Source of the DNA: Anaerolentibacter hominis
Lineage (GTDB): Bacteria > Bacillota > Clostridia > Lachnospirales > Lachnospiraceae
NCBI RefSeq assembly: GCF_032380675.1
Contig: NZ_JAWDIX010000001.1
Location: 744,001 to 808,000 of the forward strand
DNA: 64,000 bases
Direction: 5' to 3'
Shown here: one piece after another, positions 17,587 to 26,247 of the stretch
How positions within the stretch are numbered: the stretch's first letter is position 1
How the letters are laid out: every line of letters starts with the position of its first letter
Position numbers and translations under genes: made by a program
Notes under the pieces: generated by a model
What the model was told of the DNA's origin: nothing
Seen by the model: the letters and a program-made list of their open reading frames with translations, nothing else
The model's database searches: none

Positions 17587-18189
17587 TCATCCGGGCAGCA
17601 AAAGAAAGTGACGGATGATTTTGGATGCTGCCTCTGCATTCGAGAGAAGAGACGGATGAGACCCTGTGTTAAACAGATGCAGATCGGCATGAGGAAATTC
17701 CTTTGCCATCTGTACATATTCTTGTTCCAGATCTTTTTGCAGAAGCTCGTCTTCTCTGCTCCCAAGCAGGAGAATGGGAGCCTGCATCTCGCTTAATGAC
17801 CCGCGGAGCAGAGACAGGCCGCCGAAGCTGTCGGCCACCACTTTGCCTATACGTTCGGGTAAGAGCATTGCCGTATTTACAGCTGCCCATGCGCCTGCGC
17901 TGACACCAACCAGATTTACGTTCTGCAGGTCCAGATGTCTGATGAGAGCGGCAGCCTGCAGGGCTTCCTCATACCAGGGCCTGAACGGCTCTTCCTGTGA
18001 ACTTTCCGACTGTCCATTTCTCAGGAAGTCAATGAGAATCATGCAAAAAGAATTTTCATATAGAGGGAGCAGCGGTTCAAACATGTTCAGGGAAGCTGTA
18101 TTCCCATGAAAAAAGAGAAGCGGAGCACGATTTAAATTACCTCTGATTATATAATAAATGCGATGATGCTGGCAGGTGAAATATGGCAT
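17587..18189 (-). CDS. Alpha/beta-fold hydrolase
   Basis: This 200-residue protein has the alpha/beta hydrolase layout with a small or absent lid. The oxyanion-hole HGN lies at residues 28-30, the nucleophile elbow GVSAG has Ser97, the probable acid is Asp147 (GSRED) and the catalytic His is 178 (TGSH). The core is shorter than the usual 250-280 residues. No substrate can be named. It is a minus-strand gene ending close to the convergent plus-strand terminator at 17514. Confidence 0.85.
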   Translation of the reverse strand: MPYFTCQHHRIYYIIRGNLNRAPLLFFHGNTASLNMFEPLLPLYENSFCMILIDFLRNGQSESSQEEPFRPWYEEALQAAALIRHLDLQNVNLVGVSAGAWAAVNTAMLLPERIGKVVADSFGGLSLLRGSLSEMQAPILLLGSREDELLQKDLEQEYVQMAKEFPHADLHLFNTGSHPSLLSNAEAASKIIRHFLLLPG

Positions 18190-18273
18190 AGTTAACCGCC
18201 TTTCTGATATACTGCGTGCGTCACCAACATACCGGCCGCTCTGGAAGGCGGATTGCCCTGGCAGTTTCCATTC

Positions 18274-18840
18274 TTATTCGTAAAATCCCCATTTCAGAAT
18301 GTACATACTTTGAGATTTTTCCTTATCGTTACTATATAATATGGACTGAAAATCCTGGACGGTTAACTCTGGTTCCATAGCCAGTGCGATATAGGAGGTG
18401 TCTCTGACCTTATCCTCAACCGAAACCAGATACAGGAAATCCTGACCTACCTGCTCATCATGCCCAAGTTTAAAAAGCTTGAAAACACTTCCGGTGTAAT
18501 ATAAATCGTAAAGGGTATCGCCGCTGGAACGGATGTAGAGACGTATCTTGCATTTCCTTTTTTGCTCTGTCCGGGAAATAAATCGGTTCCATATATGCAC
18601 ATTTTCCTTAATCCCATCCTTGCTGGTGATATATACGCTGTCATCACCGGGAATGTCGGTAAAGGCAAGAATTGAGGAGGGAAGATCGTCAAAACCGGTA
18701 TAGCGGCCATCTTTATCGATGTAGTGTTCCGGTGAATTGAGCCGGTTGGATATCAATACCGAGATACCCCAGATTGCAGCAGCCAAGAAAAGACACAGGA
18801 TTAAAGTGATAAGAAGCCATTTCTTTGTTTTAGAATTCAT
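18274..18840 (-). CDS. Membrane-anchored protein of unknown function
   Basis: This 188-residue protein has an N-terminal transmembrane anchor (WLLITLILCLFLAAAIWGISVLI) and an extracytoplasmic soluble part with alternating charged and aromatic residues (DSVYITSKDG, YDLYYTGSVFKLFKLG). No family recognised. It starts 32 nt after the stop of the secreted protein at 18873 and probably shares its transcript. GGAGG precedes the start. Confidence 0.7.
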   Translation of the reverse strand: MNSKTKKWLLITLILCLFLAAAIWGISVLISNRLNSPEHYIDKDGRYTGFDDLPSSILAFTDIPGDDSVYITSKDGIKENVHIWNRFISRTEQKRKCKIRLYIRSSGDTLYDLYYTGSVFKLFKLGHDEQVGQDFLYLVSVEDKVRDTSYIALAMEPELTVQDFQSILYSNDKEKSQSMYILKWGFYE

Positions 18841-18872
18841 GAAATCCCTCCTTCCAACTCTTTGGTTAATAA

Positions 18873-20009
18873 CTAGTTTACAACATTATAAAATTTAATA
18901 TAAGAGGAACTATAGGGACAACTATAGCGAGAATGGATCATAACAGGCCCATTGCCCCATTTTGAAATTAATTTGTAATTTGTACTTGAAGTATAACTGT
19001 ATACATATGCTGAATGATCCGCTGCTCCACCGGATGTCCAATAGATTGCATTTTGACCAATTTTAGACGGTGCAGTTCCAAAATAAACGGCATCTTTTTT
19101 TAAAAATGGACTGGGATCGATTACCCAATATTGATACACTAATCCATAATCTCTAAACCAAGTGAAAAAATGACAGTTGTACAAGTTAGACGCATCACGA
19201 TATAGGGTCGCAGTGGGAAAGGCATTCTCAGATTCTGTGTTTACAGCATTTACTGTATCATGATCCATTTCTTCATAAGAAGAATAATACTTTGCGTAAA
19301 CAGTTTCACCCTTTTTTGTTTTTAAAGTCACATCGGAAATAGTACGTGAAGATTTAGGAGCCTTAAGATTTGTATCAAATGTCTTTTCTAACCCCTGATA
19401 AAAAACCGATTCAAAGGAGGAATAATAGTCTAAATTTTGCTTTTGAATATATTTAAGATTAGTTTCCTGATTTAAAATCTGCATATCTTCTTTAGTAAAA
19501 GAATTAATTATCATCTCATGTGACAAGAAAGTTTCAAAAAAAATATTACAAAGAAGGGAATCTAAATTTTCGTCTAATGGCTCGACAACATAACGATCTA
19601 GGACTACTGAAGGGGCATCTGACCGAACAAAGAGTTCAGAAACACCACTATAATTTTCTCGAAGTGCATTGATACCATCAGTATAAGAATTATAGTAAAT
19701 AATTTCAATAAGATAGGGGTATGTAAGAATTAAGTCAAGCAAATTTGAAGTTGAAATATTACTTAAAACAGAATCGGGAATTTGGAATAATGATTTTCTT
19801 TCCAATGCAGTAGCAGCATTATTCCATTCAGAGGAATCCTTATCATAAGGTGCAGTATATTGATCTGTATTTGAATCATACCATAAGGATGCTTGTTCAT
19901 TCATCTGCGGCTGCGGTGTGGAAATTTCTGATGCTTTAGAAAAAATTGATGGTATGGCGATTAGAGTAATTGCCAGAATTAATGCTGTTATTTTCCTGTA
20001 TTTTTTCAT
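18873..20009 (-). CDS. Secreted papain-like (NlpC/P60/CHAP-type) protein, putative
   Basis: The protein is 378 residues with a Sec signal (ITALILAITLIAIPSIFSKASE). Residues 40-260 are helical and have no recognised fold. The C-terminal 110 residues carry YNCHFFTWF (Cys near 280), DHSAYV (His near 333), then SKWGNGPVMIH. This Cys-His-Trp/Gly arrangement resembles secreted NlpC/P60/CHAP-like cysteine peptidases or amidases. Codon use is visibly AT-richer than the neighbours, which suggests transfer. Function is inferred from the motif order only. Confidence 0.6.
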   Translation of the reverse strand: MKKYRKITALILAITLIAIPSIFSKASEISTPQPQMNEQASLWYDSNTDQYTAPYDKDSSEWNNAATALERKSLFQIPDSVLSNISTSNLLDLILTYPYLIEIIYYNSYTDGINALRENYSGVSELFVRSDAPSVVLDRYVVEPLDENLDSLLCNIFFETFLSHEMIINSFTKEDMQILNQETNLKYIQKQNLDYYSSFESVFYQGLEKTFDTNLKAPKSSRTISDVTLKTKKGETVYAKYYSSYEEMDHDTVNAVNTESENAFPTATLYRDASNLYNCHFFTWFRDYGLVYQYWVIDPSPFLKKDAVYFGTAPSKIGQNAIYWTSGGAADHSAYVYSYTSSTNYKLISKWGNGPVMIHSRYSCPYSSSYIKFYNVVN

Positions 20010-20188
20010 GTATTATTCTCCTTAGATTATGGGTAGATTGATTGACTGTACCTGATTTTGGAAATAGATGTGACCATTGGATTCTCCCCCTTTCATGTTT
20101 ATACTTATTTTAAATGACAATTCTTGAGAAATCTCTGATTTATCCGAAATTTATTAAAAGATATTTCCTCCGTTGGATATCTCCTACT

Positions 20189-21600
20189 TTAGTTTTCATT
20201 ACAGCCCAGTGGGTTATCTGTTTTCTGCTTTCTCGGTAAAGATAACTGCTTAAATACACCTAACATCATGATGACGGCGGCAAGAAAAGATATGATATCT
20301 GCGATCGGACCGGAATAAAGAGGACCGGTTACACCGAATACCTGTGTCAGTAAAAGGACAAGTGGTACGCTTAAGATAAAGTCACGAAGCAGAGAAAGGG
20401 ACATGGACATCATAGGCTTTCCCAGAGACTGCAGGAAGATACTGGTCGCCTTTTGAATACAGCATAAGATCAGGGTAGACAAAAAGATCCGGAAGGACAG
20501 AGCGGCAAACTGATTATATAATCCGTCTTCGTTGCCGAACAGACTGATAATCTGTACCGGAAAGAGTTCAAACAGCAAGGTAGCAATAAACCCTACGGCC
20601 ACTTCCGCGCTTATCATAATCTTATATAGTTTCTTCACTCTGTCAAAATGTCCTGCCCCGTAGTTATATCCCACGATCGGCTGACATCCTGCTGCGATTC
20701 CCACGACGATAGCTATCACAATTTGAAATACCTTCATTACGATTCCCATAACAGTCATTGGTATATCTGCGCCATATTCTGACTGGGCACCGTATTTTAC
20801 AAGAGTGCTGTTCATAACACCCATGATTACGACAATGGAGAGTTGTGTCAGAAAACTGCTGATCCCCAGCGGCAGAATTTTATTTAAATAGCCTCTCTTG
20901 ATTATAAAACTGCGTTTGTTCAGCTTGAACGTTTTGGGTATGAAACAGATAGCAGACGGCCAAAATAGCCGATACAATCTGTCCTGCAATTGTAGCAAGA
21001 GCAGCACCAGTTACACCCCAGTGAAGAACAAAGATAGCTATGGGATCTAAAATCAGATTCATAATACAGCCGATCAGAGTGCTGACCATTGCATATCTTG
21101 GACTGCCGTCCGCCCGGATAATGGAGTTCATGGCATTTGCAAATAGAAAGAACGGGATACCAATCAGAATCACGTTAAAATAATCCCGTGCGTAAACAAC
21201 ATTATTTTCCGTTGCACCAAATAATGATAAAATGCTATCCCGGCATAAAGCAAGCAAAATGGTAAGAATAATGCTGCATATAATTAGAAGGGATATTGCG
21301 TTTCCCACACCTTTCTGTGCACTTTCACCGTCTTTTTGTCCCTGGCAGATGCTGAGCAGGGAGGCACAGCCATCCCCTATCATCAGTACTATCGCCAGCG
21401 CGATAACAGTGATTGGGAATACTACATTGGTTGCTCCATTTCCAAGGTAACCGACCCCTCTTCCAATAAATATTTGATCGACTATATTGTAAAGGGATGA
21501 GACGAGCAGGGATAAAATACAGGGAACAGAAAATTTCAGCATTAGCTTCCCGATCGGCGTAACCGCCAGATATTGACTTGTATTACTTTTTTATACTCAT
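20189..21600 (-). pseudogene. MATE-family multidrug exporter, frameshifted
   Basis: Two overlapping minus-strand frames together make a MATE transporter. The 5' part (to 20880) begins within TM1 (KLMLKFSVPCILSLLVSSLY) and ends soon after CYLFHT. The 3' part resumes as KTFKLNKRSFIIKRGYLNKI through the GVMNSTLVKYG and GYNYGAGHFDRVKKLY motifs to the end. Deleting one G from GGG at 20936-20938 restores the frame. A second slip in the T6 run at 21587-21592 separates an ATG at 21600 (MSIK) from the rest. It is a probable pseudogene unless the homopolymers are sequencing errors. Confidence 0.8.
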
Positions 21601-21603
21601 GCA

Positions 21604-21627
21604 TTTTGCGGGATTTTTCCCGCAAAA
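21604..21627 (-). promoter_or_regulatory. Perfect hairpin at the MATE start
   Basis: TTTTGCGGGA and TCCCGCAAAA are perfectly complementary around TTTT. The hairpin lies 4 nt before the ATG at 21600 on the minus strand, where the ribosome would bind. Confidence 0.5.
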
Positions 21628-21750
21628 CTGCCCAAACAACCACCGGCACGCTTCACGAACCGTATTAATGTAATTGGAAAGACTGAAAGCAGGGCAGTCG
21701 CATTTCTCCTTTTTTATTATTTTCTTTCAGCACTCATTTCTACATTTAGC

Positions 21751-21791
21751 AAAAAAAATAACCTGAATGTGTGGCCTTCACATTCAAGTTA
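21751..21791 (-). terminator. Minus-strand terminator in the MATE leader (possible attenuator)
   Basis: On the minus strand TAACTTGAATGTG and CACATTCAGGTTA form a 13-bp stem with one wobble, followed by eight T. It lies about 150 nt before the MATE start with no gene upstream of it on that strand. A leader attenuator or a small RNA end fits. Confidence 0.6.
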
Positions 21792-22017
21792 CTGCCTGAT
21801 TTTTACATGTATTATTATAAATCAGGGAAATCGTTTTCGTAAGAAGAAATAATCAACAAATTTTCATGTATTATTTTTTGGTCATAATTCACAATTTTGA
21901 TGTAATCTGTCCCTGATGACCGATCTTAAATACTTCTTAACTTTTTGGAGGTTTACACCAAAACCGGGAAGTGTTACCATAGGAATAGTCATAAACTAGG
22001 AAATGGGAGGATATTTT

Positions 22018-22935
22018 GTGAAAAAGTTGAAATGGATTACGTTATGCCTGTTGTGCACGCTTCTGATAGGAAGCACGGTATCTGCTGCAGCAGAGACCTA
22101 CACGCTGGATGAGCTGAATATGCAGATTACCATGCCGGAGGGCTGGGTGAACCTGGATCGGAATTCGGAGAACCCCAATTTCGATGGGGAGATTTTCAAT
22201 GCCGAGGAACTGGTTCCTTACTATGAACAAAATAATATATATCTGAACAGCATCCGTTCGGATTATTTGTCAGAGCTGGTAGTCACCAAAGTGGAATATG
22301 ACGGCAGCGAGTCCATCTTTGATTTCAATTCCTTTTCTGATAAGGAACTGGATAAGATTGCAAATGAAATGTATACCGAGGATACAGTTCTGCAAAGCGG
22401 TATCCATTACACCGATCACAGTATCTATCAGCAGGAACAGGCAAAATTCATGGTGATGGATTTCTATCAGGAAGCCCAGGGCAGCAAAGTCTATTCCAGA
22501 CAGTATTATACCATTATTAATGGAAAGGCAATCAATGTCACCCTTCACTCCTATAATGGAGAGCTTTCGGAGGAGGATTTGCAGGCACAGAAGGCAGCGG
22601 TGGATTCGATTCACTTTAACGAGATTTTGAAGAAACCGTTCAGCCAGGTATTTAAAGCTCTTCTGCCTACGATTTTAGCTGTTGTTGTGACATGTGTTAT
22701 TATCGCAGCCGTGGTTATTATCGTACAGAAACAAAAGAAGAGAAGAACAGCGCTGGCCGAACAGGGAACGTCCTCCTATCCGGGGATGAATCCGGCTGGG
22801 GGAACTAATTATACCGGACTGGACCCGCTGATGCAAAATGAGTATAAACCGGAAAATCCGCCGTCATCTCAGATTGATATGGGAACAGGTGAAGTTACGG
22901 ATTACAGTGAAGATATAGATAAACCACAGGAATAA
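22018..22935 (+). CDS. Secreted, membrane-anchored protein of unknown function
   Basis: The GTG at 22018 follows GGGAGG by 7 nt and gives 305 residues beginning MKKLKW. A signal peptide (LCLLCTLLIGSTVSAAAE) precedes an extracellular domain with the pattern ITMPEGWVNLDRNS, seen in lipoproteins of the PsbP-like fold. One transmembrane helix (ILAVVVTCVIIAAVVIIV, near residue 220) and a proline/glycine-rich cytosolic tail follow. Family not certain. It is a single gene closed by a terminator at 22953. Confidence 0.75.
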   Translation: MKKLKWITLCLLCTLLIGSTVSAAAETYTLDELNMQITMPEGWVNLDRNSENPNFDGEIFNAEELVPYYEQNNIYLNSIRSDYLSELVVTKVEYDGSESIFDFNSFSDKELDKIANEMYTEDTVLQSGIHYTDHSIYQQEQAKFMVMDFYQEAQGSKVYSRQYYTIINGKAINVTLHSYNGELSEEDLQAQKAAVDSIHFNEILKKPFSQVFKALLPTILAVVVTCVIIAAVVIIVQKQKKRRTALAEQGTSSYPGMNPAGGTNYTGLDPLMQNEYKPENPPSSQIDMGTGEVTDYSEDIDKPQE

Positions 22936-22952
22936 TTCAGTAGGAAAAAGAG

Positions 22953-22990
22953 GCCGCAGTCATGCTTTATGGCTGCGGCATTTCATTACA
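22953..22990 (+). terminator. Rho-independent terminator after the 22018 gene
   Basis: GCCGCAGTCAT and ATGGCTGCGGC pair around a short loop. ATTTCATTACATAGG follows, a copy of the terminator tail motif. Confidence 0.8.
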
Positions 22991-22997
22991 TAGGTAA

Positions 22998-24095
22998 ATG
23001 ATTATGAATAACAGAAAAAGAAGGCTCCTTCGGCCGCTGTTCTGGCTGCTTTGTCTGTGGCTGGTATTTGGGTCAGCCGGATGCGCGCCGGTACGAGAGA
23101 ATAATGATTCAGGGAAGCCCTATGAGGACACCCGCCTCACCGCCTGGTTTATTGATGTGGGACAGGCGGATGCCACTCTTTTTGAATCCGATGGGCATTA
23201 TATGCTGGTGGACGGCGGCGAGCCGGAAACAGCGGAGGAACTGATTGATTATATGCGCGATGCAGGAGCGGAGAAGCTGGATTATCTGCTTTTAACCCAT
23301 CCTCATGAGGATCACGACGGAGCGGCCCCGGAAGTTCTTCGGGCGTTTGAGACGGAAACGGTGATCCTGCCCCGGATCTCTGGCTGGGAAACCGAATTTG
23401 CACCGGTCCTGGAAGCTGTGGATTCAGAGGATATGCTGGAGTTTGCCGCGGCGGGAGAGTCCTATGAGCTGGGGGAAGCCCAGTTTACTGTCGTCTCCCC
23501 GGATGACCCGGACTACGGGGATGACTGGAACGACTGGTCGGTAGGAATCCGCCTGTGGTGCGGGGACACTTCCTTCCTTTTATATGGCGACGGCACCGCC
23601 AGGATGGAGCTGGACATGCTGGAGACTGGAGAGGAAATTCAATCCGACGTACTGAAAGTGGCCCATCACGGCAGTTCCACGTCTTCCTCCGACCGGTTGT
23701 TAAAAGCAGTGCAGCCAAAGTATGCAGTGATATCCTGCGGTAGAGGCAATTCCTATGGACATCCGGGGGCATTGGCTCTGGAACGGCTTGCTCAGGCAGG
23801 GGCCGCTGTCTTTCGGACCGACGAGCAGGGCACGGTCATTGCTTACAGCGACGGCGCCGGGATTCGGTGGAGTACCGAGCCAAGTACAAGCGGAAAGCCC
23901 GGTACGATTATCGTGGATAAGGAGGATGAGAGCTCTGAGGGAGATTATATCCTTAACGCAAATACGAAGAAATTTCACAGCCCAAGCTGTTCCAGTGTGA
24001 AAGATATGAACCGGGAAAATAGAAAAGAGTTCCGCGGAACGAGGGAAGAGCTGATAAAGGACGGCTATTCTCCCTGTGGGAGATGCAAGCCTTAA
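22998..24095 (+). CDS. Metallo-beta-lactamase-fold (ComEC-like) lipoprotein
   Basis: The protein is 365 residues (ATG 22998, or 23004). A lipoprotein-type signal ends FGSAGC, so it is probably tethered outside the membrane. The fold has the MBL motifs THPHEDHDG, then YGDGTA and KVAHHGSS, and matches the soluble domain of the competence protein ComEC. A C-terminal extension carries HSPSCSSV and SPCGRCKP, an Ada/zinc-ribbon-like Cys set (fits a nuclease or DNA-binding role). Extracellular nuclease activity is inferred, not shown. Confidence 0.85.
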   Translation: MIMNNRKRRLLRPLFWLLCLWLVFGSAGCAPVRENNDSGKPYEDTRLTAWFIDVGQADATLFESDGHYMLVDGGEPETAEELIDYMRDAGAEKLDYLLLTHPHEDHDGAAPEVLRAFETETVILPRISGWETEFAPVLEAVDSEDMLEFAAAGESYELGEAQFTVVSPDDPDYGDDWNDWSVGIRLWCGDTSFLLYGDGTARMELDMLETGEEIQSDVLKVAHHGSSTSSSDRLLKAVQPKYAVISCGRGNSYGHPGALALERLAQAGAAVFRTDEQGTVIAYSDGAGIRWSTEPSTSGKPGTIIVDKEDESSEGDYILNANTKKFHSPSCSSVKDMNRENRKEFRGTREELIKDGYSPCGRCKP

Positions 24096-24260
24096 ATGGC
24101 AGTCTCTGGCATGAATAAGAGGCGCTTTACAAGAAAAAAAGATAGCGCTATAATACAAGAGTAGAGCGGAGGAAAACTGCGGACATTGTGCTAAATGGGC
24201 AGCTTTTAACCATTTTCGCCTGCGGACACAAGTGTATGACAGATGAAGGAGGACGAGAGC

Positions 24261-25223
24261 ATGAGATATCAGAAATTGGGCAGCACAGGACTGTCGGTTT
24301 CCGAGATTACGATGGGAACATGGCAGAGCGGCGGTCAGGACTGGGGGGATACCAGTGCAGATTCATATTTTGACGCGATGAATGCCATGCTGGAAAATGG
24401 AGTGAATTTCTTCGATACGGCGCCGACCTATGGATTTGGACAGTCGGAGATCAACGTGGGCAAATTTATTCATGATAAACGGGATAAGGTAATCCTGCAG
24501 ACCAAATGCGGCGTGTACTGGCCCAGCAGGGACAAAGCAGCCGCCGGTTCCATCAAGGACAGTTCCAGAGCCAGAGTGCTGAAACAGTGTGATGAATCCC
24601 TGGAGAGACTGGACACCGATTATATTGATATCTACATGATTCACTGGCCAGATCCCAATACACCGGCGGAAGAAACCGCGGATGCATTGAAGGAGTTGAA
24701 AAAAGCCGGCAAAATCCTCCATACCGGTGTTTCCAATTTTAATATTGAACAGTTGGAAGCATTTTATAAAGAAGGTGTGCTGGAGGTGGCCCAGTATGGA
24801 TATTCCATGGTGGACCGCAAGGCGGAAGCACAGCTGAAATGGTGCCATGAGCACGGAGTGGGAACCATGAGCTACGGCACGCTTGGGGCTGGAATTCTGA
24901 CCGGAAAGTACAGGACCAACCCTGGCTATACCTCAGCGGATGCAAGAGGCAGATTCTATAAATTCTTCTATGAGCCGGATTTTTCCAAGGTAATGGAGCT
25001 TCTGAAGGTGATGGATGAAATATCCGGAGAAACCGGTATGCCGTTAGCCCATATTGCAATAAACTGGAACCTGAAAAAGGAGTTTATGGATACGGTGCTC
25101 TGCGGTGTCAGAAATGTAAAACAAGCGGATCAGAACTGTGATGCCACGAAATATACCCTGACGGATGAGCAGGTCAAACGTCTGGATGACAAGATTGCAG
25201 AATTAAAGATTATGGAGGAATAA
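24261..25223 (+). CDS. Aldo/keto reductase
   Basis: From the ATG at 24261 (AGGAGG, 8 nt before) the protein is 320 residues. AKR hallmarks: FFDTAPTYGFGQSE with the catalytic Asp and Tyr (about 49-62), the Lys in LQTKCG, and the His in MIHWPDP. The C-terminal NADPH-binding region is present. It oxidises or reduces small carbonyls; the substrate is unknown. The aldolase at 25228 starts 4 nt after its stop and is probably in the same operon. Confidence 0.9.
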   Translation: MRYQKLGSTGLSVSEITMGTWQSGGQDWGDTSADSYFDAMNAMLENGVNFFDTAPTYGFGQSEINVGKFIHDKRDKVILQTKCGVYWPSRDKAAAGSIKDSSRARVLKQCDESLERLDTDYIDIYMIHWPDPNTPAEETADALKELKKAGKILHTGVSNFNIEQLEAFYKEGVLEVAQYGYSMVDRKAEAQLKWCHEHGVGTMSYGTLGAGILTGKYRTNPGYTSADARGRFYKFFYEPDFSKVMELLKVMDEISGETGMPLAHIAINWNLKKEFMDTVLCGVRNVKQADQNCDATKYTLTDEQVKRLDDKIAELKIMEE

Positions 25224-25227
25224 CACG

Positions 25228-26010
25228 ATGGGCCTTCGAAAGAACCTGGTCAGAGAACAGTGGAAAGCGGGCAGAAAGACGGTTGGAACTTTTCTGAATC
25301 TGGGAAGCGCGATCGGAGCGGAAGCGATTGGAGTGGCGGGCTTTGATTATTTTATTGTAGATACGGAGCACGGTCCTTATGATGTGGAAGCGGCGCTTTC
25401 CTGTGTGCGTTCTGCTGAAATCCGGGGGCTTACACCCTTCGTACGGATCAGAGAAATCAGCAGGCCTGCGGTGCTGAAAGCATTTGATATCGGCGCACAG
25501 GGGATTATTATACCGTTTGTGAAAACGGCGGAGGAAGCCAGAAAACTGGTGGAATACGGAAAATATAAACCTGTGGGACAGAGGGGCTTCTGTCCTACCC
25601 GGTGTTCGGACTTCGGTTTTAACGGAATATTCGACCGGGGTATGGAGTCCTACATGATGGATAAAAATGACGAGGTTATGATTATTCCCCAGTGTGAAAC
25701 AAAAGAGTGTTTTGATAGTCTGGAAGAAATCGTTTCCCTGGAAGGAATCGACGGTATCTTTGTCGGGCCTTATGACCTGTCTATCGCGCTGGGAAAACCA
25801 GGACAGTTTGACGATCCGGAGATAGCCGGGGCAATTGCCCACATCCGGGAAGTGTGTGAAAAGAACGGCAAGTTCGTCATGATCTATGCACCCACTGTGG
25901 AGGCGGCAAAGAGCCGTCTGGCGGAGGGATTTGACAGTGTGACGTATAATACGGATATTAATATTCTCATCGGGGCCTGTAAGGAGGCCCTGGAAGAAAT
26001 CAGAAAGTAA
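25228..26010 (+). CDS. HpcH/HpaI aldolase family protein
   Basis: This 260-residue protein has the family layout: FIVDTEHGPYD (metal/substrate Glu and His), PFVRIREISRP, AQGIIIPFVKT, and the closing GPYDLSIALG. Members are class II pyruvate aldolases such as 4-hydroxy-2-oxoheptanedioate aldolase. It is cotranscribed with the aldo/keto reductase, suggesting a short sugar-acid or aldehyde catabolic pair. Confidence 0.9.
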   Translation: MGLRKNLVREQWKAGRKTVGTFLNLGSAIGAEAIGVAGFDYFIVDTEHGPYDVEAALSCVRSAEIRGLTPFVRIREISRPAVLKAFDIGAQGIIIPFVKTAEEARKLVEYGKYKPVGQRGFCPTRCSDFGFNGIFDRGMESYMMDKNDEVMIIPQCETKECFDSLEEIVSLEGIDGIFVGPYDLSIALGKPGQFDDPEIAGAIAHIREVCEKNGKFVMIYAPTVEAAKSRLAEGFDSVTYNTDINILIGACKEALEEIRK

Positions 26011-26034
26011 AAGCTTTTTTCATACAAGATAGAA

Positions 26035-26078
26035 GAGGCCTGTTCATCAATATGCGATGGACAGGCCTCTTTCGTTTA
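26035..26078 (+). terminator. Rho-independent terminator after the aldolase gene
   Basis: GAGGCCTGT and ACAGGCCTC form the stem base, with CATC/GATG inside. TTTCGTTTATTACATAGG follows. Confidence 0.88.
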
Positions 26079-26247
26079 TTACATAGGAAAAATTGAAGAG
26101 AGCGGAAGCGGGCTTGCCCACTTTGTTCAATAAGCCGGCGTGTAATATGAGTGTAGAACGACGCATTAAAAGTGGACGTAAGATTATTCCGAATAATGTC
26201 AATTATAATGTCCTCATAATCTAGTTGACATACGGGAGGTATTTAAA

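Larger units (their letters stand above)
21601..22017. other. Long intergenic region with leader structures
   Basis: There is no coding frame here. On the minus strand it holds a perfect hairpin just before the MATE start (21604-21627) and a terminator hairpin (21751-21791). A possible promoter lies just beyond (TATAAT in minus orientation near 21815). The stretch 21840-22000 is AT-rich and carries the promoter region of the plus-strand gene at 22018. Confidence 0.4.
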
